Assembly (NCBI GenBank): GCA_031551135.1
Contig: JAVBOA010000001.1
Span: 1-64,000, forward strand
Direction: 5' to 3'
Source: JAITVM01 sp031551135
Lineage (GTDB): Bacteria > Bacillota > Clostridia > Lachnospirales > JAITVM01
Length of the DNA stretch: 64,000 bases
The notes below the pieces were generated by a model that did not search any database, had not been told where the DNA came from, and saw only the letters and a list, made by a program, of their open reading frames with translations. Positions 24,918 to 34,296 of this stretch are shown piece by piece. The position numbers were made by a program, and so were the translations under genes. Position 1 is the stretch's first letter; every line of letters starts with the position of its first letter.

Positions 24918-27239
24918 TTATTTGTTATATGCCGGAGCTGCGATAACTACTTGCGCTGGAATAGCAGCAGCATTAGCGTATGGTAAAGCAACAAGTTTTG
25001 TTGTGCTAGCAGCACTTGCTTTTACAACCAATGTATAGCCAGTAGTTGAAGCTGGTAAATTCAATTTAACATTACCATTTGCGTCTGTTATTCCACTTAC
25101 TGGAGTACCGATAAAGCCTTTTCCAACATAAACTTCTACATATAGTCCCGAAACACCCGCACTTTTAAGATTTACTAATTTAATAGTAGTTCCTGGTTGA
25201 GCCACAGGCGAGAATGTGATTTTACAATATCCAGGATCTCCCACTGCTAACACGACACTAGATACGTCGTAAGTTTTTCCAGTTGGAACACCAGCTGTTA
25301 CTTCAACATTAGTTTGGTTATAAGTACCAGCAGGTACATTAACCGTAAATGCGTTGTCACTATTTGCTTCTTTGTCAGCTACAGAAACTTTAATATTAGC
25401 TTTTTCAGCTTCTGTCAAACCTTCAAAAGTAAATGTTAAAGTTTCAGTTTCGTCTTCAGTTTCTTCTAAAGTGATTGTACAAGTAGCGTCTGGACCGTCT
25501 TCAACTACCAAATCTGTAGGATCTATTTCAGCAATAGTCTTACCTGCAACCACGATATCATCAATTGTGTAAGGACCTACCGGAACATTTTCTGCCTTGT
25601 AAGTTCCATCATTTTGCAATACAGCAGTAATTCCAGCAATTGTAATATCTAATTCTTCATCAGAATCAATTGAAAATATAACTGTACCAAATTCTTCTAC
25701 TGGGTCTACTGCACCTAAATCAACCGGCCATACTTTGTTTGCATCTAATGATTTAACTAATTCTTCCGGTTTCAAAGTGTAAACAAGAGTAATATCACCT
25801 TTTGTAAATTCGAATTTGTATACTTTGCCTTTTAATAAATTATTAAAAGTTACTCTATTATTAGCATTTGTAGTAACAGGGTTTCCAAAAGGCTGACCAT
25901 TTTCATCTAATCTTTGAACAGTAGCAAATGTGGATACTCCGTTAAGTCTTGGTTCATATGTTACTTTATAGGTAGGTATTGTCATCATAATTTTAGAAAT
26001 AACGTTCGGGTCAGGAGTTGCAGTAACAGTAAATTCTACCTTTGTACTGGTAGCATCGCTGTCAGATTCCAAAGCCGCTTTTACAGAATATTTTGCTCTT
26101 TCTGGATAAGTTCCTTCAAACGTATATACACCTTTCGCATCTGTAGTAGCATCAATTACAGCTGCACCAGTTTCATCATATAGAGTCACAATCGCACCTG
26201 CAACAGGCTTGTTTAAAGTATCAATAACAGTTCCTGTAAGTTTTACCAAAGTAGCTACTGTCAAATTTATTGGAGCCACTAAAGTATTTTTACCTTGTGT
26301 CAATTCAGTCGTAGTAGTTCCGTTAGCATTATTATAGCCCGGAGCAGATGCAATCACTCTATAATTATATCCTGCTACTAAGTTATTTATAACATATTTT
26401 TTCAATGTAGGAGAATATTCATATGTTGGATCAAATTTAACCGCTCTAAATGTCCCTGAGTCATCATATCTAAATTCAAGGCTTGCGTTTGGAATAGGTT
26501 GTTTTGTTGCTTTATCCAAAACTTCAACGATTAATTGAGAACGCTGCAACTTTAAATTATAAGTTGCTGTTCCTACTCCGTTTTTCCAAGTTAATGCTTT
26601 AGTTTGTGCAGGATAAAAAGGAATATTCGTACCATCTAAAAGAAATACTTCAAGTTTCGTCTCTATAGATTTGTCAAATAAACCAGTTGTCATAATTGGA
26701 TAATAAGTAGAACTAGCAGTACCAAACGAAACATTATTTATTCCAGATTCATCTCTAATTGATATACCTGGGTCAGATTTAAGCTCTGTATAATTTTTTG
26801 TAGTTCCATCAAGCTGTTCCATATTAATTGTTACCCTAACTTCAAGTGGTTCAAGTTTTATAATTTCAGTAGCATTCCAGTAATTTTCAGGTGTTGGCTG
26901 ACCACCATTTGGTGTAAAGGCATCAACTGTGATTGTTTTACCTTTGTAATCTTTGTATTTGTCAGAAGTAATTAATACATTATATACTCCTGCTGGCAAC
27001 TCTTTATCATTTTGGACACCATAATAATTTCCACCATGATTTTTAGGAGCACCAGTACCACTACCAGGACCGGATATCGTTATATCTAAGCCCTTTGTGT
27101 CAATTGCTGCATCACTAGTATCTGTAATCTGTAATCGTATTGCTCCCTTTTTTATCTCTGCTGCAAAAACACTTGATGTTAGCGCCAACGAAAATAGCAT
27201 TGTGCATATAAAGAAAATCGGCAATAATTTTTTGTTCAT
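24918..27239 (-). CDS. Secreted repeat protein with Cna-B/carboxypeptidase-regulatory-like domains
   Basis: The start at 27239 is chosen because GGAGG lies eight bases before it; an in-frame ATG at 27254 overlaps that site. The 773-residue product has a signal peptide (MNKKLLPIFFICTMLFSLAL...VFAAE) and a chain of beta-sandwich units. The clearest are LTGTVIDTLNKPVAGAIVTL followed by TDAKGVYTFEG (about 340-385) and VSGLYVEVYVG followed by GITDANGNVKLNLPAS near the C-terminus. No sortase motif or stalk domain is seen. A role as secreted structural or adhesive protein is inferred. Confidence 0.75.
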   Translation of the reverse strand: MNKKLLPIFFICTMLFSLALTSSVFAAEIKKGAIRLQITDTSDAAIDTKGLDITISGPGSGTGAPKNHGGNYYGVQNDKELPAGVYNVLITSDKYKDYKGKTITVDAFTPNGGQPTPENYWNATEIIKLEPLEVRVTINMEQLDGTTKNYTELKSDPGISIRDESGINNVSFGTASSTYYPIMTTGLFDKSIETKLEVFLLDGTNIPFYPAQTKALTWKNGVGTATYNLKLQRSQLIVEVLDKATKQPIPNASLEFRYDDSGTFRAVKFDPTYEYSPTLKKYVINNLVAGYNYRVIASAPGYNNANGTTTTELTQGKNTLVAPINLTVATLVKLTGTVIDTLNKPVAGAIVTLYDETGAAVIDATTDAKGVYTFEGTYPERAKYSVKAALESDSDATSTKVEFTVTATPDPNVISKIMMTIPTYKVTYEPRLNGVSTFATVQRLDENGQPFGNPVTTNANNRVTFNNLLKGKVYKFEFTKGDITLVYTLKPEELVKSLDANKVWPVDLGAVDPVEEFGTVIFSIDSDEELDITIAGITAVLQNDGTYKAENVPVGPYTIDDIVVAGKTIAEIDPTDLVVEDGPDATCTITLEETEDETETLTFTFEGLTEAEKANIKVSVADKEANSDNAFTVNVPAGTYNQTNVEVTAGVPTGKTYDVSSVVLAVGDPGYCKITFSPVAQPGTTIKLVNLKSAGVSGLYVEVYVGKGFIGTPVSGITDANGNVKLNLPASTTGYTLVVKASAASTTKLVALPYANAAAIPAQVVIAAPAYNK

Positions 27240-28126
27240 TTTATTTTCCTCCATATTCTTAACTTATGTTTGGTAAAACAATATTTTACCAAACTACTTT
27301 AACTAGATATATTTTTCGAGCTAAATTTTTGTACAATATTTGATATAGATTCTATTTCTGAGAGCACAAAATATTCTCAATATAACCCAGTTAAAGTATA
27401 ATTTACCTGTTGTAATATAATTTATGTTGATATAATATATCTCTAGTATTTTTTGATTTGTGCCGATATATAAAATGATAAGAATTTGTACTTTGGCATA
27501 GCCAAAATTGTTCCTTAAAATTATATATGCCACAACAAAAAATGCTAGCATCCTCCTTATCTCTTTTGCCTTCCAAAACAGTTGAGATTTGGGGGGTGAT
27601 TCCAAAGTCAGCGCGAAAATTTTTTCTGCTGATTTGCGTCAAATCACTGTTATTTTTTAGTAAAATCAGAGTAAATATTTAATCGAAACAAACTCTGAAT
27701 TATAAAAAAGTATTCAACGCATGTAAAAAATAACTTTTGGTGAAATTTTCGAACATTAAATAGAGTAGTAAAATCACGAATACATTTGTATTTCCCAGGC
27801 TGACATTGATGACAGGAAAAGACACGGTTTTACATGTTAATGCAAAACAATATAGCCGGATAAATCGTGATGAAGTTTTGAATTTGTTATGTAAAATCCG
27901 AATTTTAAAGCAAAATTTGATTAGAAAAAATATGTTATCATAAGTATGTGCAAAGTAGACAGAATCCCTAGTCAGCATAGAATCAAGAAAATACTCCGTA
28001 TCTCCTCTATAAAAACTCTACCCCCTTTATATCAGTTTTTTTGAAAATTTTTGTTTAAGTTTACTATTCTATTATATTACAGATATTTTCTCTTTGCAAT
28101 ATGAAACCCAATTGTTATTTTATTAA

Positions 28127-28162
28127 TTACATTTCATTTTTGTTACAAAAGTTATTTCTCAT
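28127..28162 (-). CDS. Possible 11-residue leader peptide or gene-start relic
   Basis: ATG at 28162 lies eight bases after AGGAGG and opens MRNNFCNKNEM followed by TAA. The initiation signals are as good as those of real genes here, but the frame ends after 11 codons and nothing coding follows. A regulatory leader peptide and the start of a decayed gene are both possible. Confidence 0.3.
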   Translation of the reverse strand: MRNNFCNKNEM

Positions 28163-28200
28163 TTTGTATTCCTCCTAGACACATCAAAACCCACATAATT

Positions 28201-28230
28201 ATTATATCACAGACATTTATAGTATATGTC
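28201..28230 (-). promoter_or_regulatory. Extended -10 promoter with small palindrome
   Basis: TGATATAAT (28209-28201) on the minus strand is an extended -10 box; just upstream GACAT...ATGTC (28230-28212) could be an operator. It would drive the 11-codon frame. Confidence 0.45.
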
Positions 28231-28415
28231 CAACTTATTCGATTTGTTACAAAATAAATCATCGCCAATTTATCCTAGTATTTTTTGCATATTATTTAAC
28301 AATTGTAAATTATTTGTTAAATTTTATTTAATATAAATTTCAATTTATATTCCCTAATATTTTACATTATTTACAATATTGACATCTTTTTGTACTTTTT
28401 TTAACTTTTAATTTA

Positions 28416-28516
28416 CACTATTTCCATTCAAAAGATAGAAAAAAATATTTCATTTCGCGCTTGAAGCGTTGTGTGGAATGAAATAATTTTTTCCATCCTT
28501 TAAAAAGAAAATAGTA
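28416..28516. repeat. TACTATTTTC element, complete 101-bp copy
   Basis: Ends CACTATTTCCATT and GAAAATAGTA around a hairpin containing TTTCATTTCGCGC. Flanks are TTA and TGA, one base apart. Confidence 0.75.
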
Positions 28517-28521
28517 TGAGA

Positions 28522-28550
28522 TAACAACAAAGGCAGGCACAAGGCCTGCC
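28522..28550 (-). terminator. Intrinsic terminator
   Basis: GGCAGGC-CTTGT-GCCTGCC followed by TTTGTTGTT on the minus strand, eight bases after the stop of the stalk/TolC-like gene. Confidence 0.85.
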
Positions 28551-28557
28551 AAATCTG

Positions 28558-30024
28558 CTACTGAATCAAATACGGTTTGCTATATTGAAATTTCAAAGTA
28601 TCGTATTCAAATTGTTGTTTCAATAAATCCGCTTCATTTTTCAAAAGCTGAACTTTTAATTGTTGAACTTCATAAATTGTAGCCTTACCGGCCTCAAAGC
28701 TCGAAACTGCTTTATTGTAATTATTTTTGGTCAATTGATAATCTACTTCGAGCTGACGGTATTTCTCTTCCAATTGTTTCAAGCTATTATAAGTTTTATA
28801 AACATTTTGGGTAAATTTATTTTTCGTGTCAATATGCTTACGTTCAGCTTTGCTGAGTTCCGTGTCGTTTTTGAGTTCTGATTCGCCCAGAGCCTCGTCA
28901 TAAGTATCCACAACATATTGAGCGTACTCAATCTCACGAACTTCCATAATAAAATCGGGGTCTTTTTCCATTTGAATTGCAATATGCCTATCAACAGCCG
29001 AGTCGACCGGCGTATATTTTACATCATAATCAATAAAAAGATCGGTATCTTTCGAGAAATTCAAAAATAAATTAAGCGTCTCGCGCGCATTTTTCACCAT
29101 GATTTCAAGCGATTTTTTTTGAGATTCCTGCTGAGTCAATTTTTCTTTCGCCTGGTTTAAATTAAAATCCGATTCCATTCCCAAAGAATGTTTTACGGTC
29201 ATATTTCGAACATTGATTTTTTCCAATTCAATATTTTCTTCAAGCGTGCGCAAATCAAGCTCCGCCGTCATAATATTAGAAAGATACGAACGATAAGTCA
29301 ATTCTGTAGAATCCTCAATTTTCTTTCGGTTTTCCTCAAGGTTTTTATCTTCAATTTCGAGCTGTTTTACTAACCGCTTCGCCTCAATTTCACCTTTTTT
29401 ATTACTCGTATAATACGCTTGCAATTCCGCGTCTTTAGCCTTGTCAAGATTTTCTTCAATCAATTCTTCGCTGTCCTTCAAATTTTTCAGGCTGGAATTA
29501 TTCATAATAGCGGTTTCAAGCCCTTGTTTGTAAGTAAAAACCCGTGTATCTTTTGTTACCCGCTCTTTTAAATTTATTACGCCTAAATCAGTTTTGCCGG
29601 TCTCAACAATTATTGTCTTTGTTTTGTCAACCCAACCGACTTTCGCACCAAAAGTTTGGCACACAAATCGAGCAGGTACATAAAAAATTCTATCCTGTCT
29701 GATACATTTTGTCGGCAGTTTCAGATTTTGTTCACCTATTTTAACATCATCCGAACCGACAGACATTGTCATGCTTTTTTTATCATTCGATAAAGTTACG
29801 GTATTGCTGTCATTAGTGTATTTTAGAGCTAAACCTAAAGTCTTTGCTAATTTTTGAACATTCATCAATAAATTATCTTCAACAATCGTCGACTCTGTTT
29901 CTAAATTTTGCAAAACACCGTCAATCTTCATGCTAATCGCCTGTGCGCCGAATACAGAGCTTGTTGTTATAACGCCCGCAACAACTAACACGGCCAATGA
30001 ACTAAAAAAATGATTTCTTTTCAC
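28558..30024 (-). CDS. Stalk domain fused to TolC-like coiled-coil protein
   Basis: A 488-residue secreted protein with GTG start six bases after AGGAGG and a signal peptide ending near VFGAQA. Residues about 30-145 are a copper-amine-oxidase-N-like stalk domain (LPTKCIRQDRIFYVPARFVC, FGAKVGWVDKTKTIIVE). From about 160 it has the heptad-rich helices of the outer-membrane-efflux (TolC) family: YKQGLETAIMNNSSL at the start, then HSLGMESDFNLNQAKEKL, and the mirrored half with SSFEAGKATIYEVQQLKVQL. A TolC-like helical body on a spore former with no other diderm marker here is unusual; it might be a wall-spanning rod. Function unknown. Confidence 0.8.
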   Translation of the reverse strand: MKRNHFFSSLAVLVVAGVITTSSVFGAQAISMKIDGVLQNLETESTIVEDNLLMNVQKLAKTLGLALKYTNDSNTVTLSNDKKSMTMSVGSDDVKIGEQNLKLPTKCIRQDRIFYVPARFVCQTFGAKVGWVDKTKTIIVETGKTDLGVINLKERVTKDTRVFTYKQGLETAIMNNSSLKNLKDSEELIEENLDKAKDAELQAYYTSNKKGEIEAKRLVKQLEIEDKNLEENRKKIEDSTELTYRSYLSNIMTAELDLRTLEENIELEKINVRNMTVKHSLGMESDFNLNQAKEKLTQQESQKKSLEIMVKNARETLNLFLNFSKDTDLFIDYDVKYTPVDSAVDRHIAIQMEKDPDFIMEVREIEYAQYVVDTYDEALGESELKNDTELSKAERKHIDTKNKFTQNVYKTYNSLKQLEEKYRQLEVDYQLTKNNYNKAVSSFEAGKATIYEVQQLKVQLLKNEADLLKQQFEYDTLKFQYSKPYLIQ

Positions 30025-30178
30025 TATTAACCTCCTAGTCTCTTTTGTTTACTATACTATCACCATTACTATATTTCTCAAAACTGGCATATATAAATAT
30101 ATTATCGACAAAAAGCCTTAAATAAATCACAATAATCTTACATACATTTTTTTCTAATCCAGTAGCTTTCTTTCAAGT

Positions 30179-30203
30179 AAAAAAACCCCTTTTTGCAAAG
30201 GGG
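30179..30203 (-). terminator. Intrinsic terminator of surface paralog 1
   Basis: CCCCTTT-GCAA-AAAGGGG followed by TTTTTTT on the minus strand. Confidence 0.92.
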
Positions 30204-30217
30204 TCTTGAAAACTTAA

Positions 30218-33200
30218 TTATTCAGCAGTAGTAGCCGCTGTTGTAGTATCTAATAATTGAGGATTGTAGATAGCTGTTTTAGTAGCATCATCCCAAGAAA
30301 CTTCAACGCCGAGAGCGTTACCTAATTGTCTGAATGGTAAGAATGCTCTGTTGTCTTTAATTTCTACAGCAACTTTTATCGGAGGATTATCAGGGCTGTA
30401 CATAGTGTATGTTGCTCCACCAACAGTGATTTGATCCGAACCGGCTTTCATTTGAACTGTACCATTAGGTCCGCCAAGGATTGTAACTGTTCTTGCTTCA
30501 TCATCCCAAAGAATTTGAGAATCAGGAAGACCGAATGCTTGAGATACAAATCTTACAGGAACCATAGTAGAGTTAGTTGTAGAAATATAAGCAGCTGTAT
30601 CCATATTCAATGTTTGAGAAGCTCCGTCTCTACCGATTTTGATTTCGTTAGATCCGATAGTTACTCTAACAACGTTAGAGAATAAGCTGGATGCATTTGT
30701 AGCAGATGTTACAACGTTAAGATAATCAGCACCGATTCCTTTAACTGCGAATAAAGGATGGATAGATCTTATAGAAGTAACTCCTTGGTTTTCATAATAG
30801 TTAGCAGCAACAGCTGTTCCGCCTACTACTACAGAGTAAGGTCTCTTATTAGTTTCAGGAACTGTACGGTCAATCTTAACATACATATTCGAGAATTTAA
30901 TAGAAGCAGGTTTTGTTGTAGAAGCTCTTTCGATAGTAAATTTAACAGTACCTCTTTCTACTACCGGTTTAGAAATAGCGATATTAGAATCAGTATTAAC
31001 TTCTGTTACAAAATCAGGAGCAAAAGCAATATTGTCGCTACCTGTAATATTATCGTCTATAGATAAAACAACTTGCTTGTCTTTTTGAAGCATGCCTTTA
31101 TCTGTTTCAGTAATAACTACATCAGCAACTTTTTGCCATTGGTAACCGATTTTAACATCTTTAACTTCTGCTTTAACTGTAATAGGGCTTACAGCTGTAG
31201 CAATTTTCAATGGAGTTGTAGCTTTAAGAATATCATTTCCGCCGGCAGTCAACATAATGTCGCCTTCCCAACCGGATTCGATAGATACCCAAATTTGCAT
31301 TTCAAAAGAAGCAGTTTTGTCTCTCTTGATTTGAACATCATTGATTTTTAATTTGTTTGCATTAAGAGTTACATAGTTGGTTTTAGAATCTGTCAATGGA
31401 TATTCGCCATTTAATTTATAGTTATTATTAACGTGATCTAGGTTTTTCTCTTCAGCGATTTTTACTTGCATAAATTTAACGCCAGCAGGAAGAGTAAACT
31501 CAGATTCTCTAAGTCCCCACCAAGAAGCAACAACGTTTTCAGAGAATTTAACTTTCGCTGTTTTATGTTCTGAATCAAATGTTGTATTACTAATAAATGG
31601 AGTAGAAGCATTATTAGAAATAGGTCTGTATGCGTTTTGCAATCTACCGTTTACAAGTTTAGTAGGTTCTGTAAGAGTTTTGAATTCTACGCCCCAATCA
31701 GCTCTTGTACCGATTGTGAAATCTTGCTCAGTAACACCAGTTCCTTCAATTTTCAAAACAACATCGCCCATCGGAGCATAATCATCAGCCAATAAAACGA
31801 TATTTTTAAGCACCATTTTACCTGCTGTTTGTGTTGTTGGAACTAAATTCAAACCATTAGCACCTGTGTTGATTACTAATATAGAAGTATCTGTTCTACC
31901 ATCTGTAGTGCCATAGTCAACATATCTTCCATTTGAATTAGTTACATCGTATCTAGTATTTCCGTCGATAGAGAATCTTAAAGTACCTTCACCGATAATT
32001 CTGATATGCTCTTTTGTTCCGTCTTCTCTTACTACTGCAGCCACATCAGGATTAGAGAAATAAAATCCGTCCGGAGCTTTTATTTCTATACGACCTGGTC
32101 TGATAGAGCCAGTGTTAAGTTCTTTAATCTCAATATCATTAAGAGTAAAGCTGTATTTAGAATTAATTTTTTCTGTTATATAAGTATTAGTTTTTGTGCC
32201 AGAAACTGTTGCAATTAATAAATCTGTAGCAGAAACAGAAGTATAGTTACCATCTCTAGCAACTTGTACTTTTACTTCGCCATTATCCATAGCTCTTGCA
32301 ACTACAGGTATAAAAAGAGTATTACCTTGAGAAATCTCTTGGTACATTCTTACTACGCCTTTGTTTCTATCTGTGCCTTCAACTCTTAAAGAATAAACAA
32401 GGTCTCCAGCAGCATCAAAGCTGTAATAAGTATTCAATTGAGGAATATAGATACCATTTACTGGATTGTAAGTAGAAATTCTATTTCCATTTCTGAATGC
32501 GCCATCTAATTTAGTTAAATATTCAGAATCCCATTCAGCGAGAGGGTCACCAACAAATCTTCTGTAACCTTCTGTATTAAATCTATCAGCATATTGAAGA
32601 CTTCCTGCTGAAGGCAAAGTACTAGCAGTAGTAAATGCAGCAACAGCTGTAGCAGCAGCACCACCATTTGCTGTTATATAATTTGACCAAATTAAATCTG
32701 GAGTAATTGCAGCCAATGGGTCGCTGTCAATTATATCTTGAACAGTTAAATCATCAAAGAAACCAAAAATATAAGCAGCCTCATTTGCAGATATTTCAGG
32801 ATTTGAAACTGGTTCAAAGTCACTAAACCTTAATGATTCTGCAGGTGCTTTCGAATTTATAGTAGCTATATTTCCAACAAATTGATCAGGACCTGGTTGA
32901 AATTGAATATTTCTAAATTGATAATTCAAAATAAAAAGCTGAAGAAGGGCTTCTACCCTTGCAGTACTTAGGGTAATATCGTTTCTTGTATTGCGGAAAA
33001 ACCACTCTGCATTTACTAAATCAACTTTAAAAACATCATTGTCTTTCAATATATCGTTGTTATTGTTACGCATTTCAATTTGTAAATCTGGACCATTTAC
33101 AGCAGCTCTGAATTTCTCTTCACTATCTGCATCCGGTATTCCCTGATTATTATCAGGAAAAAGATCTAAATATTCACCAAAGTCTAATGAACCGTTTTCA

Positions 33201-33325
33201 AACATTACTGTGCCTTTTGTGACATTCGAAGGTTGATTCACCAAATCGTTGTCAGACGCAGCAAAAACACTAACTGGTCCAAGAGCCATAACTGCCGCTA
33301 AAAAAAGCGCAATTTTTTTCTTCAT
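30218..33325 (-). CDS. S-layer-like giant surface protein with C-terminal stalk domain (paralog 1)
   Basis: The start at 33325 follows GAGGAGG; an in-frame ATG at 33343 contains that site. The 1035-residue product has a signal peptide (MKKKIALFLAAVMALGPVSVFA), a variable N-terminal third, a conserved middle (ASWWGLRESEFTLPAGVKF, SIESGWEGDIMLTAGGND, VKIGYQWQKVADVVITE) and a C-terminal stalk domain (MVPVRFVSQAFGLPDSQILW, FLPFRQLGNALGVEVSWDD), then a short Thr/Ala tail. Paralogs follow at 34297, 37940 and 41394. Likely abundant exported surface proteins; the attachment mode is inferred. Confidence 0.82.
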   Translation of the reverse strand: MKKKIALFLAAVMALGPVSVFAASDNDLVNQPSNVTKGTVMFENGSLDFGEYLDLFPDNNQGIPDADSEEKFRAAVNGPDLQIEMRNNNNDILKDNDVFKVDLVNAEWFFRNTRNDITLSTARVEALLQLFILNYQFRNIQFQPGPDQFVGNIATINSKAPAESLRFSDFEPVSNPEISANEAAYIFGFFDDLTVQDIIDSDPLAAITPDLIWSNYITANGGAAATAVAAFTTASTLPSAGSLQYADRFNTEGYRRFVGDPLAEWDSEYLTKLDGAFRNGNRISTYNPVNGIYIPQLNTYYSFDAAGDLVYSLRVEGTDRNKGVVRMYQEISQGNTLFIPVVARAMDNGEVKVQVARDGNYTSVSATDLLIATVSGTKTNTYITEKINSKYSFTLNDIEIKELNTGSIRPGRIEIKAPDGFYFSNPDVAAVVREDGTKEHIRIIGEGTLRFSIDGNTRYDVTNSNGRYVDYGTTDGRTDTSILVINTGANGLNLVPTTQTAGKMVLKNIVLLADDYAPMGDVVLKIEGTGVTEQDFTIGTRADWGVEFKTLTEPTKLVNGRLQNAYRPISNNASTPFISNTTFDSEHKTAKVKFSENVVASWWGLRESEFTLPAGVKFMQVKIAEEKNLDHVNNNYKLNGEYPLTDSKTNYVTLNANKLKINDVQIKRDKTASFEMQIWVSIESGWEGDIMLTAGGNDILKATTPLKIATAVSPITVKAEVKDVKIGYQWQKVADVVITETDKGMLQKDKQVVLSIDDNITGSDNIAFAPDFVTEVNTDSNIAISKPVVERGTVKFTIERASTTKPASIKFSNMYVKIDRTVPETNKRPYSVVVGGTAVAANYYENQGVTSIRSIHPLFAVKGIGADYLNVVTSATNASSLFSNVVRVTIGSNEIKIGRDGASQTLNMDTAAYISTTNSTMVPVRFVSQAFGLPDSQILWDDEARTVTILGGPNGTVQMKAGSDQITVGGATYTMYSPDNPPIKVAVEIKDNRAFLPFRQLGNALGVEVSWDDATKTAIYNPQLLDTTTAATTAE

Positions 33326-33358
33326 TTTTATAATCCTCCTCATTTTTTAAATTCAGCC

Positions 33359-33389
33359 AGCAAATTGCAGCTTTCCCCCGCCATTTGCT
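33359..33389 (-). promoter_or_regulatory. 5'-leader hairpin of paralog 1
   Basis: AGCAAAT (33389-33383) and ATTTGCT (33365-33359) on the minus strand enclose a G-rich loop (GGCGGGGGAAAG), about 20 bases before the ribosome binding site. Comparable hairpins precede the other paralogs. Confidence 0.5.
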
Positions 33390-33411
33390 AAGCGTATTTA
33401 TTTACATGGCT

Positions 33412-33441
33412 ATTATATCACCGAATTTTATAAATCGTCAA
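33412..33441 (-). promoter_or_regulatory. Strong promoter of paralog 1
   Basis: TTGACG (33441-33436), an 18-base spacer ending TGA, and TATAAT (33417-33412): an extended -10 promoter almost identical in layout to that of paralog 2. Confidence 0.8.
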
Positions 33442-33710
33442 CAAATTAAATTCATATGTAATATTAATGTAACACTGACCGTGCTCTATATGTGACTATT
33501 AGTGCTTTTGCAAGCTATTATCTTTGTTAATTTTCTTTATAAAATAAACCTGTCCGTGTCAGAAAATTTTCAAAAAATTTTAATTTTCTTAACGAATTTG
33601 TAATAATTGTGTTCTTTTTGAAATACAAGTATATAAAGACTTTGATTTTTTAATAACTTTATATTGTTATTACATGCCCTATGATATAATTGAAGATAAT
33701 TGACAACTTA

Positions 33711-33811
33711 TACTATTTTCATTTTGATAAGTAGAAAAAAATATTTCATTTCGCGCATGTTTCTAGCGCGAAATGAAATATTTTTTTCTATCCTTTATAA
33801 TGAAAATAGTA
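33711..33811. repeat. TACTATTTTC element, complete 101-bp copy (reference copy)
   Basis: TACTATTTTCATTTTGATAAG...ATAATGAAAATAGTA, with inner arms AGAAAAAAATATTTCATTTC and GAAATGAAATATTTTTTTCT around GCGC-ATGTTTCTA-GCGC. Flanked by TTA on both sides (33708-33710, 33812-33814). It separates paralog 1 from the nucleotidyltransferase gene. Confidence 0.9.
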
Positions 33812-33846
33812 TTAATGAGTCACAAAAATCGGGAGAGGGTGATCTT

Positions 33847-34224
33847 ATCCGCACAATAAATAGTTTGGACGAATTGGCATTGCCAATTATGTTTAAGAAA
33901 TTCATCGAATCTTATCTTAACAATATAAGCAAATTTGATTGCGTTGAAAAAATTATTCTTTTTGGAAGCTGCGCAAAAGGAATTGCAAACGAAAACAGCG
34001 ATGTTGATTTATTTATTATTACAACGGATGAAATTTCGGAAGACCTTGAATATCAGATTATATTTGACAATGTACCTAATTTATCAGACGGATATGTAAA
34101 AAATGATATAATTCTAAAGTCGAGACAAATTTACAATCAATATAAAAATCATACAGGCATGCTGCAAAAGGCTGCCGAACGTGAAGGAGTTGATTTATCT
34201 GGACTACTGCCAATTAGTAAATGA
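33847..34224 (+). CDS. MNT-type nucleotidyltransferase domain protein, orphan
   Basis: About 125 residues with the minimal nucleotidyltransferase motif ILFGSCAKGIANENSDVDLF (GS...G...SDxDL). Relatives are MntA antitoxins that AMPylate a HEPN partner, but no HEPN gene follows. The start is uncertain: a good GAGAGGG site ends seven bases before an ATC at 33847, a rare start codon; a TTG at 33865 is too far. ATG codons further upstream lie in or before the repeat element. Insertion of that element may have removed the true start or partner. It is the only plus-strand gene in this stretch. Confidence 0.6.
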   Translation: MRTINSLDELALPIMFKKFIESYLNNISKFDCVEKIILFGSCAKGIANENSDVDLFIITTDEISEDLEYQIIFDNVPNLSDGYVKNDIILKSRQIYNQYKNHTGMLQKAAEREGVDLSGLLPISK

Positions 34225-34246
34225 TAAATTTCCCAAAATAAAATTA

Positions 34247-34275
34247 CAAAAAAGACCCCTTTTTTCAAAGGGGTC
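34247..34275 (-). terminator. Intrinsic terminator of surface paralog 2
   Basis: GACCCCTTT-GAAA-AAAGGGGTC followed by six U on the minus strand; close in sequence to the terminator of paralog 1. Confidence 0.92.
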
Positions 34276-34296
34276 TAAATTATTTAAAAATATATA

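Larger units (their letters stand above)
27240..28415. other. 1.2-kb AT-rich gap without a convincing gene
   Basis: Open frames on both strands here lack ribosome binding sites and recognisable motifs. The only gene-like signals are a promoter and an 11-codon frame at its right side (28127-28209). It may be the remains of a lost surface gene or simply long upstream regulatory DNA. Confidence 0.5.

Noticed and set aside
24760..25038. 92-codon frame starting MRETLRCEKFFSTY
   Set aside because: Its start lies in a TACTATTTTC element; the same peptide start occurs antisense at 57149 in another copy. It is repeat sequence, not a gene.
27321..27978. Minus-strand frames of 79-94 codons in the gap after the surface protein
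   Set aside because: No binding sites, aromatic-rich AT-driven composition, and no recognisable motif.
30431..32218. Several plus-strand frames across the surface paralogs
   Set aside because: They are serine/arginine/asparagine-rich antisense translations of the conserved minus-strand coding sequence and recur at the same relative place in the paralogs.
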